In this document: positions 1 to 9,290 of the stretch, in pieces | Layout: every line of letters begins with the position of its first letter | Numbering within the stretch: position 1 is the first letter of the stretch | DNA from: SAR86 cluster bacterium | GTDB lineage: Bacteria; Pseudomonadota; Gammaproteobacteria; Pseudomonadales; Pseudohongiellaceae | Direction: 5' to 3' | DNA length: 38,829 nt | Assembly: GCA_002401885.1 (NCBI GenBank) | Contig: NVUL01000013.1 | Location: 8,717-47,545 of the forward strand | The notes under the pieces: model-generated | Database searches by the model: none | What the model was told of the DNA's origin: nothing | What the model saw: the letters and a program-made list of their open reading frames with translations, nothing else | Position numbers and translations under genes: made by a program

Positions 1-276
1 CTGAGCTTGATGCGTGCGTTAAAGATTCCTGCAACGCGAGGGAATCACGTCAACGTCTTGCAGCATATTCAAGGCTATCTTAAGAAGCCCTTAGATGCGG
101 ATGACAAATTAGAGCTGACTGAAACTGTGGAGAAATATCGCCGAGGTCAATTGCCGCTTATTGTGCCGATTACGCTGCTTAATCATTTCTTCAGAAAGCA
201 ACCGGATGAGTACATCGCCAACTCCTGGTACATGAATCCCTGTCCCGAAGAGATGAGCTTGCAGAACCCTATCTAA
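1..276 (+). CDS. YbgA-family DUF1722 protein, C-terminal fragment
   Basis: The frame is open at the left edge, so only the last ~91 residues are visible. They contain the conserved DUF1722 core: a TRGNHVNVLQHIQGYLKK stretch, then YRRGQLPLIVPITLLNHFFR and a short tail ending in a WYMNPCPEE-like segment. In E. coli this domain forms YbgA; elsewhere it is fused behind DUF523. Which form applies here cannot be seen. The molecular function of the family is not established to my knowledge. The stop codon overlaps the stop codon of the convergent nhaC-like gene by a few bases, so no terminator fits between them. Family assignment is confident; function is not. Confidence 0.85.
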   Translation: MSLMRALKIPATRGNHVNVLQHIQGYLKKPLDADDKLELTETVEKYRRGQLPLIVPITLLNHFFRKQPDEYIANSWYMNPCPEEMSLQNPI

Positions 277-1775
277 TCAGCAGCGGAAAGCGTTGAGATG
301 CTAGGGCTCTGTTCTGTAATCAGAGGAGCGATCTTGAAGTTCGTGTATCCGTAGATCACTGCGATAACGGGGCAGATTAGATTGAAGAAGCAGTAGGGCA
401 GATAGGAAAATGTTGCTACGCCTAAGGTGCCTGCCATATAGGCACCACAGGTATTCCAAGGTATTAGTGGCGAAGTCATTGTGCCTGCATCTTCTAAGCT
501 GCGAGATAGATTCTTCGCATCTAAGTTTCTGTTTTGGAATTCCAGTTTGTACATGCGACCCGGCAGCACGATCGATATATACTGATCGGAAGTAATAATG
601 TTGGCGCCGATGCAGGTAATTATCGTGGTAGCAATCAGGCTTCCCGTGCTGTGCACGAAGGACAGGGCGTAGTTAACTAGGCACTGCAGTAGTCCGGTAT
701 GATCCATCACCGCGCCGAACACCATAGCGCACAGAATCAGCCATACCGTATTCAGCATTGAACTCATACCACCCCGCGTCATTAAGTCATCCAGTGTTTC
801 ATTCCCGCTCGATAGCGAGAAGCCATCGAATAGTGTCTGCCACGTACCCTTGAACAGTCCGAGGAAAACGTTCGGCGTATCGCCTGCCAAACTTAGTACG
901 GCTTTCTGTTGAAACATCAGAGCCAGCACCACACCGATAAACGCACCGGCGAGTATTGTCGGAATAGGCGGCATTTTCTTCTGTGCCATAACCAACAGGG
1001 CAAGAACAGGCAGCAGCATGAATGGATTGATGGTGAAGTTGTTTTGGATTAACTGCATGGTGACAGCGAGGTCGCTAGCGCTATTTTCCGTATCGATATT
1101 CAGCCCGATTATGGCGTACAGAACGAGAGCTATAACAATGCTCGGGATAGTGGTCCATACCATATGACCAATGTGTGAAAATAAGTCTGTTCCCGCAACT
1201 GCCGGGGCTAGGTTTGTGGTTTCAGATAGAGGAGACATTTTGTCGCCGAAATAAGCACCGGAAATAATTGCACCCGCGGTAATTTCAACCGAGAGGCCGA
1301 GGCCTGCTGCCGCTCCGATGAGTGCGATACCGACTGTGCCTGCGACGGTCCAAGAGCTGCCAATGCTGAGAGCGATCAAACCGCAAATGAGACAGCTAGC
1401 GGCGTAGAAGATAGCTGGGTCCAAGATAAGCAGGCTGTAGTAGATCATGGTCGGCACTGTGCCAGAGAGAATCCAGCTACCGATGAGTAAGCCCACGCTG
1501 AAGAGTATGAGAATAGGCTTCAACGCTATAGTGACTCCAGACACGATGCTATTCTCGATTTGCTGCCAATCCTGCCCGTTCATCCAACCGATTGCCGAGG
1601 CGACCATGGCGCCGACGCATAGTGCTATCTGATTGGGGCCGTAGCTCGCGTCTTCTCCAAACAGATACACGGAGAAGGAGAGAAGGCTGATTAGCACGAG
1701 AACCGGAACTAGTGCCTGCGTTACTGTCGCGGGACGCAGCGATGAGTCAGTTGCCGAGTCGGGTATCGATTCCAT
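273..1775 (-). CDS. nhaC: NhaC-family Na+/H+ antiporter
   Basis: A 500-residue inner-membrane protein with about eleven or twelve hydrophobic segments and almost no soluble domain. The signature is GAYFGDKMSPLSETT at residues 173-187, which is typical of the NhaC family of Na+/H+ (or malate-lactate type) antiporters. The short N-terminus before the first membrane segment (about residue 21) is hydrophilic. Length fits the family. It stands alone: proA lies divergently upstream and the DUF1722 gene converges on its 3' end. The likely role is Na+ export or pH homeostasis, consistent with a saline habitat, but the exact counter-ion or organic substrate cannot be read from sequence because NhaC homologues include lactate/malate exchangers. 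Confidence 0.88.
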   Translation of the reverse strand: MESIPDSATDSSLRPATVTQALVPVLVLISLLSFSVYLFGEDASYGPNQIALCVGAMVASAIGWMNGQDWQQIENSIVSGVTIALKPILILFSVGLLIGSWILSGTVPTMIYYSLLILDPAIFYAASCLICGLIALSIGSSWTVAGTVGIALIGAAAGLGLSVEITAGAIISGAYFGDKMSPLSETTNLAPAVAGTDLFSHIGHMVWTTIPSIVIALVLYAIIGLNIDTENSASDLAVTMQLIQNNFTINPFMLLPVLALLVMAQKKMPPIPTILAGAFIGVVLALMFQQKAVLSLAGDTPNVFLGLFKGTWQTLFDGFSLSSGNETLDDLMTRGGMSSMLNTVWLILCAMVFGAVMDHTGLLQCLVNYALSFVHSTGSLIATTIITCIGANIITSDQYISIVLPGRMYKLEFQNRNLDAKNLSRSLEDAGTMTSPLIPWNTCGAYMAGTLGVATFSYLPYCFFNLICPVIAVIYGYTNFKIAPLITEQSPSISTLSAAD

Positions 1776-1884
1776 TGCTACTACCTATATTGAACTAAAT
1801 TGGATGGCATAGAGCATAAAGGCTGGGGTTGCCGCCTGTCTACGCTATATCCGTGCATTGGGCCCGCATCAACGGCTTTTGGGT

Positions 1885-1890
1885 TATAAT
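1885..1890 (+). promoter_or_regulatory. Candidate -10 element for proA operon
   Basis: A perfect TATAAT lies about 130 bases upstream of proA in the divergent nhaC-proA spacer. No good -35 hexamer sits at 16-18 bases; a partial TTGGGC is about 21 bases away. It would give a leader of roughly 120 bases. Suggestive only. Confidence 0.3.
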
Positions 1891-1912
1891 TCGCTGCTTT
1901 GGGCAGCTCTGA

Positions 1913-1935
1913 GTCCGTTTGCACGGATACTTTTT
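1913..1935 (+). terminator. Terminator-like or attenuator hairpin in proA leader
   Basis: GTCCGT (1913-1918) and ACGGAT (1923-1928) can pair as a six-base stem, with one G-U pair, around a TTGC loop. Two bases later comes a run of five T. The stem is short. It lies downstream of the candidate proA -10 box, so it could act as a leader attenuator; it could equally be chance. Confidence 0.25.
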
Positions 1936-2018
1936 CGTCAGAGGTGACCGATTTCACTGAATGCCCATCAATTTAATTGAGTATCATTTCAAGTAGGATT
2001 GAACCGAAGTAAGCGAAG

Positions 2019-3278
2019 ATGACTGATATAGAGAACTACATGCAGCAGCTGGGGCGTCAGGCGAGACAGGCATCACGGCAGATCGCTAAGGCGAGCACAG
2101 CGCAGAAAAATACAGCACTGACGGCTATCGCCGAGGCGATCGATACTAATCGAGCGCAGCTTATGCAGGCCAACGCGCTGGATATGCAGGCAGGTAAAGA
2201 CAAGGCTCTAGATGCAGCTTTGCTCGACCGTCTGGAATTGAATGCCGCTCGAATCGACAACATGATCGAGGGCCTGCGACAGGTAGCAGCTCTGGATGAT
2301 CCCGTTGGTGCGATCTCAGATCTTAAATACCGCCCTAGCGGCATTCAAGTTGGCAGGATGCGAGTGCCGCTTGGCGTGATTGGTATAATCTACGAATCAC
2401 GACCCAATGTAACTTGTGAGGCGGCTAGTCTCTGTCTGAAGTCTGGCAACGCCACAATCTTGCGCGGTGGCTCAGAGGCAATTCATTCGAACCAAGCAAT
2501 AGCGGCTTGCATCAAGACAGGATTGGAGAAGGCCGGTTTGAGTGAGCACGTGGTTCAGGTTCTGGATCGACCCGATCGAGACGCGGTTGGGCTTTTGATT
2601 ACTATGCCTGAATTTGTCGACGTGATTATTCCGCGGGGCGGGAAAGGTCTTATAGCTAGGATTAGTGCCGATGCGAAAGTGCCAGTAATTAAACACTTGG
2701 ATGGAAACTGTCACGTCTACATCGATGACAAGGCAGATATCGGGAAGGCGATGCCGATCGTGATCAACTCGAAGACCCAGCGCTATGGAACATGCTGCAC
2801 GTTGGAATCGCTGCTCGTCGCCGAGCAAATAGCCGCTGAGGTGTTGCCGACTCTATGTACGCAATTGGTAGAGAAGGGTGTAGAGCTACGCGGCTGTGAA
2901 AAGACGCGAGCGCTGACAGAGGGTGTTAATCCGGCGACCGATGAAGATTGGGAAACAGAATACTTAGCACCAATATTGTCGATAAAGATCGTCGCCGATG
3001 TGGATGCGGCGATTAGCCATATCAACACCTATAGCTCGCAGCACACGGATTCTATTGTGACCGAGGACTACACGCGCGCGCAGCGGTTCCTCAGAGAAGT
3101 TGATTCGAGTTCGGTGATGATTAATGCATCCACACGATTTGCAGATGGATTCGAATACGGCCTCGGAGCGGAAATTGGCATCTCGACAGACAAGCTTCAT
3201 GCGCGCGGCCCGGTAGGCCTTGAAGGCCTGACTTCGCAGAAGTATATCGTTTTAGGGGACGGACATATCCGACAATGA
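2019..3278 (+). CDS. proA: Gamma-glutamyl phosphate reductase ProA
   Basis: Catalyses the NADPH-dependent reduction of gamma-glutamyl phosphate to glutamate-5-semialdehyde, the second step of proline synthesis, in the cytoplasm. The 419-residue length matches the family. Visible landmarks are the [15 protein letters not shown] segment (118-132), [15 protein letters not shown] (140-154), [13 protein letters not shown] (224-236) and the catalytic cysteine region [18 protein letters not shown] (250-267, Cys259/Cys260). The ATG at 2019 gives the usual N-terminus. It heads a tight operon: its last four bases overlap the start of nadD (ATGA). The proB kinase gene is not in the window. ProA next to nadD is the arrangement I remember from Pseudomonas. 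Confidence 0.97.
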   Translation: MTDIENYMQQLGRQARQASRQIAKASTAQKNTALTAIAEAIDTNRAQLMQANALDMQAGKDKALDAALLDRLELNAARIDNMIEGLRQVAALDDPVGAISDLKYRPSGIQVGRMRVPLGVIGIIYESRPNVTCEAASLCLKSGNATILRGGSEAIHSNQAIAACIKTGLEKAGLSEHVVQVLDRPDRDAVGLLITMPEFVDVIIPRGGKGLIARISADAKVPVIKHLDGNCHVYIDDKADIGKAMPIVINSKTQRYGTCCTLESLLVAEQIAAEVLPTLCTQLVEKGVELRGCEKTRALTEGVNPATDEDWETEYLAPILSIKIVADVDAAISHINTYSSQHTDSIVTEDYTRAQRFLREVDSSSVMINASTRFADGFEYGLGAEIGISTDKLHARGPVGLEGLTSQKYIVLGDGHIRQ

Positions 3279-3907
3279 GTTCTCCCTTAGCCGTGCTTGG
3301 CGGATTGTTTGACCCGGTGCACAAGGGACATGTGAGCGCCGCGCGGTTCGCTCTGGAATTCTTGTCTACACAGAGGCTCAAAATGATCCCCTGCCATTTG
3401 CCTAACCACAAGCCAGAGCCTAATACGCAGGCTGAGCATCGATTGGCAATGCTCGAACTAGCGACCGCTTCCTATCCACAAATAGAAGTAGATCCGATCG
3501 AGCTGCAACGAGATCGAGTGTCTTATACGGTCGATACGCTCACCGAACTTAGGAAACGACACGGCATGTTGGTATTCGTGCTCGGTGTGGATTCGTTTAA
3601 TAGTCTGCCCGAATGGCACGATTGGCAGAAGATACTGGATTTGAGTCACCTGTTGGTATTGTCGAGACAGGGTGCGACTCTTTCGGATGAAACACTGAGT
3701 GCTGTTGATATCAAACACAGGCGGGTCGATACGAGTGAGCAGCTGCTGTCGAGCCCCAATGGCAAGATCATTTATTGTGAGAACTTTGATTATGATATGG
3801 CATCGAGTGAAATCAGGAAGAAAATAACGAGAGGCGATGAGGTGTCAGCAGAGCTTGATGCCAAGGTCGTTCAATACATTAGAGACAATTGCCTCTATCA
3901 GAATTAG
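3275..3907 (+). CDS. nadD: Nicotinate-nucleotide adenylyltransferase NadD
   Basis: Transfers AMP from ATP to nicotinic acid mononucleotide to make deamido-NAD in NAD biosynthesis. The N-terminus has the nucleotidyltransferase signature [11 protein letters not shown] (residues 9-19, the HxGH motif), and the C-terminal part has the SSEIRKKI motif that contacts ATP. The length, 210 residues, is normal. It is translationally coupled to proA through a 4-base overlap and is followed after 22 bases by rsfS. The pairing of nadD with rsfS is very widely conserved. Confidence 0.96.
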   Translation: MSSPLAVLGGLFDPVHKGHVSAARFALEFLSTQRLKMIPCHLPNHKPEPNTQAEHRLAMLELATASYPQIEVDPIELQRDRVSYTVDTLTELRKRHGMLVFVLGVDSFNSLPEWHDWQKILDLSHLLVLSRQGATLSDETLSAVDIKHRRVDTSEQLLSSPNGKIIYCENFDYDMASSEIRKKITRGDEVSAELDAKVVQYIRDNCLYQN

Positions 3908-3929
3908 CTAACTAGAGTGAGACTGCGGT

Positions 3930-4295
3930 TTGAATAGTACAGAATTATCAGAAATAGTTGTTGAGGCGGTGAAGGACCTAAAGGGTCAATCGATTCGCTG
4001 TATCAATGTAGAGAGATTAACTTCGATCACGGACTACATGGTCATCGTAACGGGAACTTCGAGTACGCACCTGAAGGCGTTGGCGGAGTCGGTAAGTAAA
4101 TCGGTGAAGGACGCGGGACAGGAAGTGGTGGGCATGGAAGGTAAGCTCGCCTCTGAATGGGTCCTTGTTGACCTGGGCGGTGTCGTCCTTCATTTGATGT
4201 TGGCACCGGTGCGTGCTCTCTATAATTTGGAAGAGCTTTGGAATTTCGAAACAAAGCCTGAAACCGATGCTGAAGCGGAAAACCCTGCCGCGTGA
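3930..4295 (+). CDS. rsfS: Ribosomal silencing factor RsfS
   Basis: RsfS (Iojap/DUF143 family) binds ribosomal protein uL14 and blocks subunit joining when nutrients are short. The 121-residue protein shows the family core: a DLKGQSIRCINV start, TSITDYMVIVTGTSSTHLKALA (residues ~30-51) and EWVLVDLGGVVLHLM (~75-90). An acidic 15-residue tail rich in Glu, Asp and Ala follows the domain. The start is a TTG; no ATG or GTG lies in a sensible place upstream, so TTG is the best choice. Its stop overlaps the rlmH start by four bases (GTGA). Confidence 0.94.
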   Translation: MNSTELSEIVVEAVKDLKGQSIRCINVERLTSITDYMVIVTGTSSTHLKALAESVSKSVKDAGQEVVGMEGKLASEWVLVDLGGVVLHLMLAPVRALYNLEELWNFETKPETDAEAENPAA

Positions 4296-4762
4296 AGGTA
4301 AGGGTCTTGAGTGTGGGTACGAAGATGCCTGGCTGGGTGCTAGCGGGTATCGCGGAGTACCAGAAGCGGATGGTGGCTGATCTGGACTTCTCTCTAATAG
4401 AGATACCAATGGCAAGGCGTACGAAGAACAGCAATATAGGTCAATGTAGGAAGAAAGAGAGCGATGCACTTCTAGCCTCAATTCCAACGGGAGACTATGT
4501 GGTAGCTCTGGATGTCGGTGGTAAATCATTTAGCACCGAAGATTTAGCACGGAAGATAGCGGATTTTCGTCAGCGAGGCGACAACCTGAGTCTACTTATA
4601 GGTGGCCCGGATGGTTTGGACGCCGAATGCTTGACGAGGGCATCAGAACGTTGGTCGCTGTCGGCGCTGACATTTCCGCACCCTTTAGTTAGGGTGGTGA
4701 TTACTGAGCAATTCTATCGAGCTATCAGCATTATTAAGGGACATCCTTATCATCGCAGCTAG
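4292..4762 (+). CDS. rlmH: 23S rRNA pseudouridine-1915 N3-methyltransferase RlmH
   Basis: A SPOUT-class methyltransferase that uses SAM to methylate pseudouridine 1915 in helix 69 of 23S rRNA on assembled 70S ribosomes. The 156-residue length is standard. The SAM-binding knot is visible: VALDVGGKSFSTEDLA, LLIGGPDGL (~102-110), then the C-terminal ITEQFYRAISIIKGHPYHR, with the conserved YH near the end. The start is GTG, overlapping rsfS by four bases, so the two are translationally coupled. A 200-base gap separates it from mrdA, which probably has its own promoter. Confidence 0.96.
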   Translation: MKVRVLSVGTKMPGWVLAGIAEYQKRMVADLDFSLIEIPMARRTKNSNIGQCRKKESDALLASIPTGDYVVALDVGGKSFSTEDLARKIADFRQRGDNLSLLIGGPDGLDAECLTRASERWSLSALTFPHPLVRVVITEQFYRAISIIKGHPYHRS

Positions 4763-4962
4763 TCCAGCTAAAGATGATTGTTGATTCTGGACCAGTTTCA
4801 CTAAAAACTCTCTCAAATCGCGGTAAACTGCAGAAATAGTGGTAAATCGCATTCCGGGAAAAACTATTTATCAGATTTGGTGTCGAAGGCAAATGAGGGT
4901 GCAATCCTTTAGTGACCAATCCCTTAGCCGATTAATCTACTTGCAGCTAGGAAATACTAAAT

Positions 4963-6936
4963 ATGGCAGGAAAATGGCAGCTTAAAGATCACGAGGCAGA
5001 GCGGGAGCTATTCAGCCGCCGTCTTGTCGTAGCTGGTGTATTTGTACTGCTGCTATTTGCCGCGCTTATCATAAAGCTTGTCAATCTGCAGGTCTCCCAA
5101 TATGAGTACTTCTCGGCTCGTTCGGATGGGAACCGACTGCACTCCCAATATGTGCCTCCTGCCCGAGGCCTGATCTTCGACAATAGAGGGCAGCTGCTCG
5201 CCGACAACCAACCGATCTTCAATTTAACAATTGTGCGGGAGCAGGTCGGAGACCTCGACGAAACTCTCGACTACCTCGACACGCTAATAGACTTGTCTGA
5301 TGATGAAAGAGAGCAGTTCAATATTCGACTGGGTAGAAACCGCGTGCCGTTTTCTTCCGTTCCACTACGCTATGTCCTCAGCGATGCAGATAAATCCAAG
5401 GTTGCTGTGAATGGTTACAAGCTTCCCGGCGTAGCAATCGAACCTCAATTCGTGCGGCAGTATCCCCTCGCTGATCTCGCCGCGCATTCGGTCGGTTATG
5501 TGTCAGAGATTAATCGCGCCGAGCTGGATTCTTTCGACGATGAGGAGCGCGAAAATTATGGCGGCACAAACCATATAGGCAAGACTGGAATAGAGAGAAC
5601 CTATGAAGACCTGCTGCATGGCACTGTTGGTTATGAGATAGTCGAAAAGAACAACAGGGGTCAGGTCATGCGCAGACTTGATCGCACTGATCCGATTGCT
5701 GGCAAGAATATTTCCCTCTACCTTGATAGCCAGTTGCAAATTGCGGCAGAGGAGGCGCTGGGAGATTATCGTGGTGCCGTTGTTGCTATAGATCCAAATA
5801 CTGGCGGTATCTTAGCCATGGTGAGCAAGCCCGGATTTGATCCGAACCTGTTCGTGACCGGCATTAGCAATAAGAACTATAGCGTACTTGTTACTGACGA
5901 AATTAATACGCCTCTGTTCGATAGATCGACAAGCCCCTATCCACCCGGTTCAACTATTAAGCCGTTTCTCGGCTTGGGCGGTCTTCATCATGGCCTCGTT
6001 GACTATGAGTTCACGATCGAAGATCCAGGCTATTTTCGACTGCCGGGGGTGAGTTATCGTTGGGGTGACTACACGTTGAGAACCGCCATCGGTGGTGGTC
6101 ATGGACACACGGATCTACAAAAAGCTATTTATCAATCTTGCGATACCTTCTTCTACGATCTGGGCAACCGAATGGGCATTGATACCATGCATGGCTTCAT
6201 GGCGCAGTTCGGGTTTGGGGAAAACTTCGCCGTCGACATTAATTACGCGAGGACTGGAGTGTTGCCCTCACGTGAGTGGAAGCGGGCGACTAGAAACGAG
6301 CCATGGTATCCAGGCGACACGATAAACTCCTCTATCGGTCAGGGTTATATGTGGGCGACTCCATTGCAGTTAGCCACGGCAGCGTCGATTATGGCAAACA
6401 AGGGTAAAGTCGTTCAGCCGCGTATGTTGAAAGCCATTGATGGAGAGCCTTACCAGCCTGATATCCAAGACCCAGTGAATGATGTCGTAGTAAACGATGC
6501 AGACTATTGGCGCTATATCGAAGAGTCTATGTCGATGGTAGTGCATCGCGCTTACAATGATGTGTTTCGCGAATACGGAACGGCCTACGCAGCGATAGCA
6601 ATGGAAGATCGGGAGATGCCCTATAAGATGGCAGGCAAGTCCGGCTCGGCTCAGGTGGTCGGTATTAGTCAGGAAATATTGCAAAGCGAAGATATTCAAG
6701 TGTCGGATCCGAACAAGGACCATGCCTTGTTCATTTCCTATGCGCCGGCTGAAAATACAAACATAAAGCCGCAGATAGCCATTGCTGTCTTTGTTGAGAA
6801 CGGCGAGCACGGAAGTAGTGTGGCTGGACCTATAGCGAAAAAAATAACGGATACCTACCTCTTAGACATTTTGCAGATCGATTTCGCCGCACTGGATTCT
6901 GGCAGCGATACACTTGTTTCCCTGGTCGATGAATAA
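4963..6936 (+). CDS. mrdA: Penicillin-binding protein 2, elongation transpeptidase
   Basis: The class B peptidoglycan transpeptidase of the rod-elongation complex, working with RodA in the periplasm. An N-terminal anchor lies at about residues 21-40, followed by the pedestal domain and the transpeptidase domain. Active-site motifs are STIK (Ser330-Lys333), SCD (Ser392) and KSG (Lys559-Gly561). The SxD and KSG variants are normal for PBP2. Length is 657 residues, slightly longer than the 630-ish norm, with a short acidic tail after residue 640. An AGGAA lies about ten bases before the ATG. The end overlaps the rodA start by eight bases. Confidence 0.97.
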   Translation: MAGKWQLKDHEAERELFSRRLVVAGVFVLLLFAALIIKLVNLQVSQYEYFSARSDGNRLHSQYVPPARGLIFDNRGQLLADNQPIFNLTIVREQVGDLDETLDYLDTLIDLSDDEREQFNIRLGRNRVPFSSVPLRYVLSDADKSKVAVNGYKLPGVAIEPQFVRQYPLADLAAHSVGYVSEINRAELDSFDDEERENYGGTNHIGKTGIERTYEDLLHGTVGYEIVEKNNRGQVMRRLDRTDPIAGKNISLYLDSQLQIAAEEALGDYRGAVVAIDPNTGGILAMVSKPGFDPNLFVTGISNKNYSVLVTDEINTPLFDRSTSPYPPGSTIKPFLGLGGLHHGLVDYEFTIEDPGYFRLPGVSYRWGDYTLRTAIGGGHGHTDLQKAIYQSCDTFFYDLGNRMGIDTMHGFMAQFGFGENFAVDINYARTGVLPSREWKRATRNEPWYPGDTINSSIGQGYMWATPLQLATAASIMANKGKVVQPRMLKAIDGEPYQPDIQDPVNDVVVNDADYWRYIEESMSMVVHRAYNDVFREYGTAYAAIAMEDREMPYKMAGKSGSAQVVGISQEILQSEDIQVSDPNKDHALFISYAPAENTNIKPQIAIAVFVENGEHGSSVAGPIAKKITDTYLLDILQIDFAALDSGSDTLVSLVDE

Positions 6937-8077
6937 CCAAGACTTCATACGACAGTCCGACGGCCTCGACTCCAAGTCCAGATACACTAAATCTATCTGG
7001 CGAACGATACATACCGATCCTCCTCTTCTTGTCGGCATAAGCCTGCTCTGCGGTTTTGGCCTGATTGTCCTATTCAGTGCAAGTGGGGGCGATGTTCCCG
7101 TGGTGCGAAGACAGGCGCTTACTATGGTCGTTGGTCTCGTGGTCATGTTTACTGTTGCGCAATTCAATGTTCACTTCTTTAGGCAGTGGGCACCGACACT
7201 GTATGCGGCCGGGCTCGGGCTGCTCGGACTAGTGCTTCTGGTTGGAGTGGAGGCAAATGGAGCAAAGAGCTGGCTGGATTTGCCCGGGCTACCTAGCTTT
7301 CAACCCTCAGAGTTGATGAAATTTGTAGTGCCAATGTTGATGGCGTGGTATCTCGCGAGTCGTCCTCTTCCACCAAGATTCAAACACCTGTTTTGGTCTG
7401 CAGTGATGATACTAGTGCCGGCTGCACTGATTATTATTCAGAACGATACTGGTACGGCGATCATGGTTACCATGTCGGGTATCTTCGTCGTATTGCTTGC
7501 GGGCATACGCTGGCGTATTGTAATTGCCGGATTTATAGCGCTACTGCTCGCGTCGCCGGCGTGGTTTCTCTTCCTCGCTCAGGAGCACCAGAAGAACAGA
7601 ATACTAACGTTCTTCAATCCCTATCGAGACCCAACTGGTGCCGGCTACAATATCATTCAATCGCAAATCGCCATTGGTTCGGGCGGCATCTACGGCAAAG
7701 GCTGGGGCGAGGGCGCTCAATCTCACCTCGACTTTATTCCTGAGAGTAATACCGATTTTATCCTCGCCGTCCTGGCAGAAGAATTTGGCTTGCTCGGCGT
7801 GCTGTTCCTGATCTCGCTGTATCTATTCGTGCTCGCTCGCGGTTGTTATATCGCCTACGCAGCGAACGATACATTCAGCCGTCTACTTGCTGGGAGCATA
7901 ACTCTTACATTCTTCTTCTACGTATTCGTCAATATGGCCATGGTGTCCGGTCTATTGCCCGTGATTGGTCTACCCCTGCCGCTTATAAGTCGTGGAGGCA
8001 CCTCGGTTGTTACACTTTTTATCGGATTTGGCCTGTTAATGTCGATTCAAACCCACGGGCGCAGCCTTTCGATCTAA
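6929..8077 (+). CDS. rodA: RodA, SEDS peptidoglycan glycosyltransferase
   Basis: The SEDS-family polymerase of the elongasome that partners PBP2. About ten membrane segments fill the 382 residues. The periplasmic loop with PESNTDFILAVLAEEFGLLG corresponds to the catalytic-Asp region of RodA, and the C-terminal VNMAMVSGLLPVIGLPLPLISRGG is a family hallmark. I chose the ATG at 6929, overlapping mrdA by eight bases; a TTG at 6914 would add five residues but has no better ribosome-binding site. The predicted start is therefore uncertain by a few residues, the gene is not. In Pseudomonas, as I remember, a lytic transglycosylase gene follows; here it is missing. Confidence 0.96.
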   Translation: MNNQDFIRQSDGLDSKSRYTKSIWRTIHTDPPLLVGISLLCGFGLIVLFSASGGDVPVVRRQALTMVVGLVVMFTVAQFNVHFFRQWAPTLYAAGLGLLGLVLLVGVEANGAKSWLDLPGLPSFQPSELMKFVVPMLMAWYLASRPLPPRFKHLFWSAVMILVPAALIIIQNDTGTAIMVTMSGIFVVLLAGIRWRIVIAGFIALLLASPAWFLFLAQEHQKNRILTFFNPYRDPTGAGYNIIQSQIAIGSGGIYGKGWGEGAQSHLDFIPESNTDFILAVLAEEFGLLGVLFLISLYLFVLARGCYIAYAANDTFSRLLAGSITLTFFFYVFVNMAMVSGLLPVIGLPLPLISRGGTSVVTLFIGFGLLMSIQTHGRSLSI

Positions 8078-8080
8078 GTC

Positions 8081-8120
8081 ATTGAATTAAAATGATTTAA
8101 TCTAGTTTAATTATTTCAAT
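8081..8120. repeat. AT-rich imperfect inverted repeat after rodA
   Basis: ATTGAA (8081-8086) and TTAAA (8087-8091) are matched by TTTAA (8106-8110) and TTCAAT (8115-8120) with a four-base bulge. It sits just after the rodA stop in the 240-base rodA-rlpA gap. It lacks a GC-rich stem, so a regulator site or processing structure is as likely as a terminator. I see no other gene in this gap. Confidence 0.3.
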
Positions 8121-8317
8121 TCGCAACTTGATCACTATTTCTGCGCCCTAATAGCGTTAAGATCCGGCGACGCAGTTAAAATAATTTTCAGATTGGACGC
8201 TATTCTTCAGGTGCCCTTGGTTTTTCTGACTATTGCGCTAGAGCCTTTTGGTAATAACGAATCAAGGAAGAATTTTAAAGTCCAAGTTTAGAGTTACGTT
8301 AATAATAGGGTAGTTAC

Positions 8318-9193
8318 ATGAATATGATCATGAACAGTACCGTGCTGAGAATTTCGCTAGTTTCACCGATTTTACTGGCTATGATGGCCTGTAGCTCAGC
8401 GCCAGCGCCGGAGCAAACTCCCGAGTCACCGAATAAGGGGCGCTACAGCATCTCGCAGGACCGGGCCCCGACTCGGATCGTCGATCTCTCCGCAATTCCA
8501 GAAGTTATTCCGCAGCCACTACATCGTACGATGGCAGGAAATCGTAGCCCCTATACGGTGTTGGGTAAGAGCTACCGAGTTCTGCCGACTGAAGAGGGCT
8601 ACTTTGAGCGTGGGGTGGCCTCCTGGTACGGCGAGAAATTTCACGGGCACAAAACTTCCAACGGCGAGGTATTTGATATGTATCAGGTATCCGCAGCACA
8701 TAAGTCATTGCCCATACCCAGTTTCCTGCGAGTCACGAATTTGGATAACAACAGAAGCATTGTAGTCAGAGTTAATGATAGGGGGCCCTTCCATGGCGAT
8801 CGCGTTATCGACTTATCTTATGCGGCCGCCCTAAAGCTCGGTTATGCGGACAGGGGCACCGCTCGCGTACAGCTGGAATCTATAGTCGCAACTGGGGTTT
8901 CTCGCGATCGCGAGGTGAGCTCCACTCAAAACGAGACATTGCGGGTAAGTTCTGCCGCCAGCAAATATTTGCAAGTAGGGGCATTTTCGGAACTCAGCAT
9001 CGCCAGGGAAGTCTCTAGCAGGGTAGAAGAGATTACCAACTTGCCCGTGTTTATTCGTTCCGTGAATACATCGAACAACAGAATTTTACATCGAGTTAGA
9101 GTCGGCCCAATTTCTGACCCTGGTCAAATCCAACGAGTTAGCCAAAGTGTTGTTGCCGCTAACTTGGGAAGCCCGTACACTGTTACCGAATAG
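8318..9193 (+). CDS. rlpA: RlpA-like septal lipoprotein with SPOR domain
   Basis: RlpA proteins are outer-membrane lipoproteins; in Pseudomonas the protein is a lytic transglycosylase acting on stem-peptide-free (naked) glycan. The N-terminus is a lipoprotein signal with lipobox MMAC (Cys25). A Pro/Ala/Glu-rich linker follows, then the double-psi beta-barrel: GVASWYGEKFHGHKTSNGE, AAHKSLPIPSFLRVTNL and VRVNDRGPFHGDRVIDLS (about residues 92-190). The C-terminal ~75 residues form a SPOR domain (YLQVGAFSELSIAREV ... HRVRVGPI) that binds denuded glycan at division sites. Length 291. It follows rodA after 240 bases and precedes dacA, matching the conserved order. Confidence 0.93.
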   Translation: MNMIMNSTVLRISLVSPILLAMMACSSAPAPEQTPESPNKGRYSISQDRAPTRIVDLSAIPEVIPQPLHRTMAGNRSPYTVLGKSYRVLPTEEGYFERGVASWYGEKFHGHKTSNGEVFDMYQVSAAHKSLPIPSFLRVTNLDNNRSIVVRVNDRGPFHGDRVIDLSYAAALKLGYADRGTARVQLESIVATGVSRDREVSSTQNETLRVSSAASKYLQVGAFSELSIAREVSSRVEEITNLPVFIRSVNTSNNRILHRVRVGPISDPGQIQRVSQSVVAANLGSPYTVTE

Positions 9194-9290
9194 CTTAGCA
9201 GTACGCGCTATCACCGAGTAATAGCCACGACCAGTTTCATCAATTGATTCGTCATTTCACAACTCAATACACTCAAACGAGACGGATTTT

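Noticed and set aside
2057..3411. Several long frames on the minus strand opposite proA and the start of nadD
   Set aside because: proA and nadD have full, motif-bearing products; the opposite frames have no start signals or recognisable domains and are coding shadows.
4963..6936. SCD and KSG in PBP2 instead of SxN and KTG
   Set aside because: These are normal variants in PBP2 proteins and not signs of lost activity.
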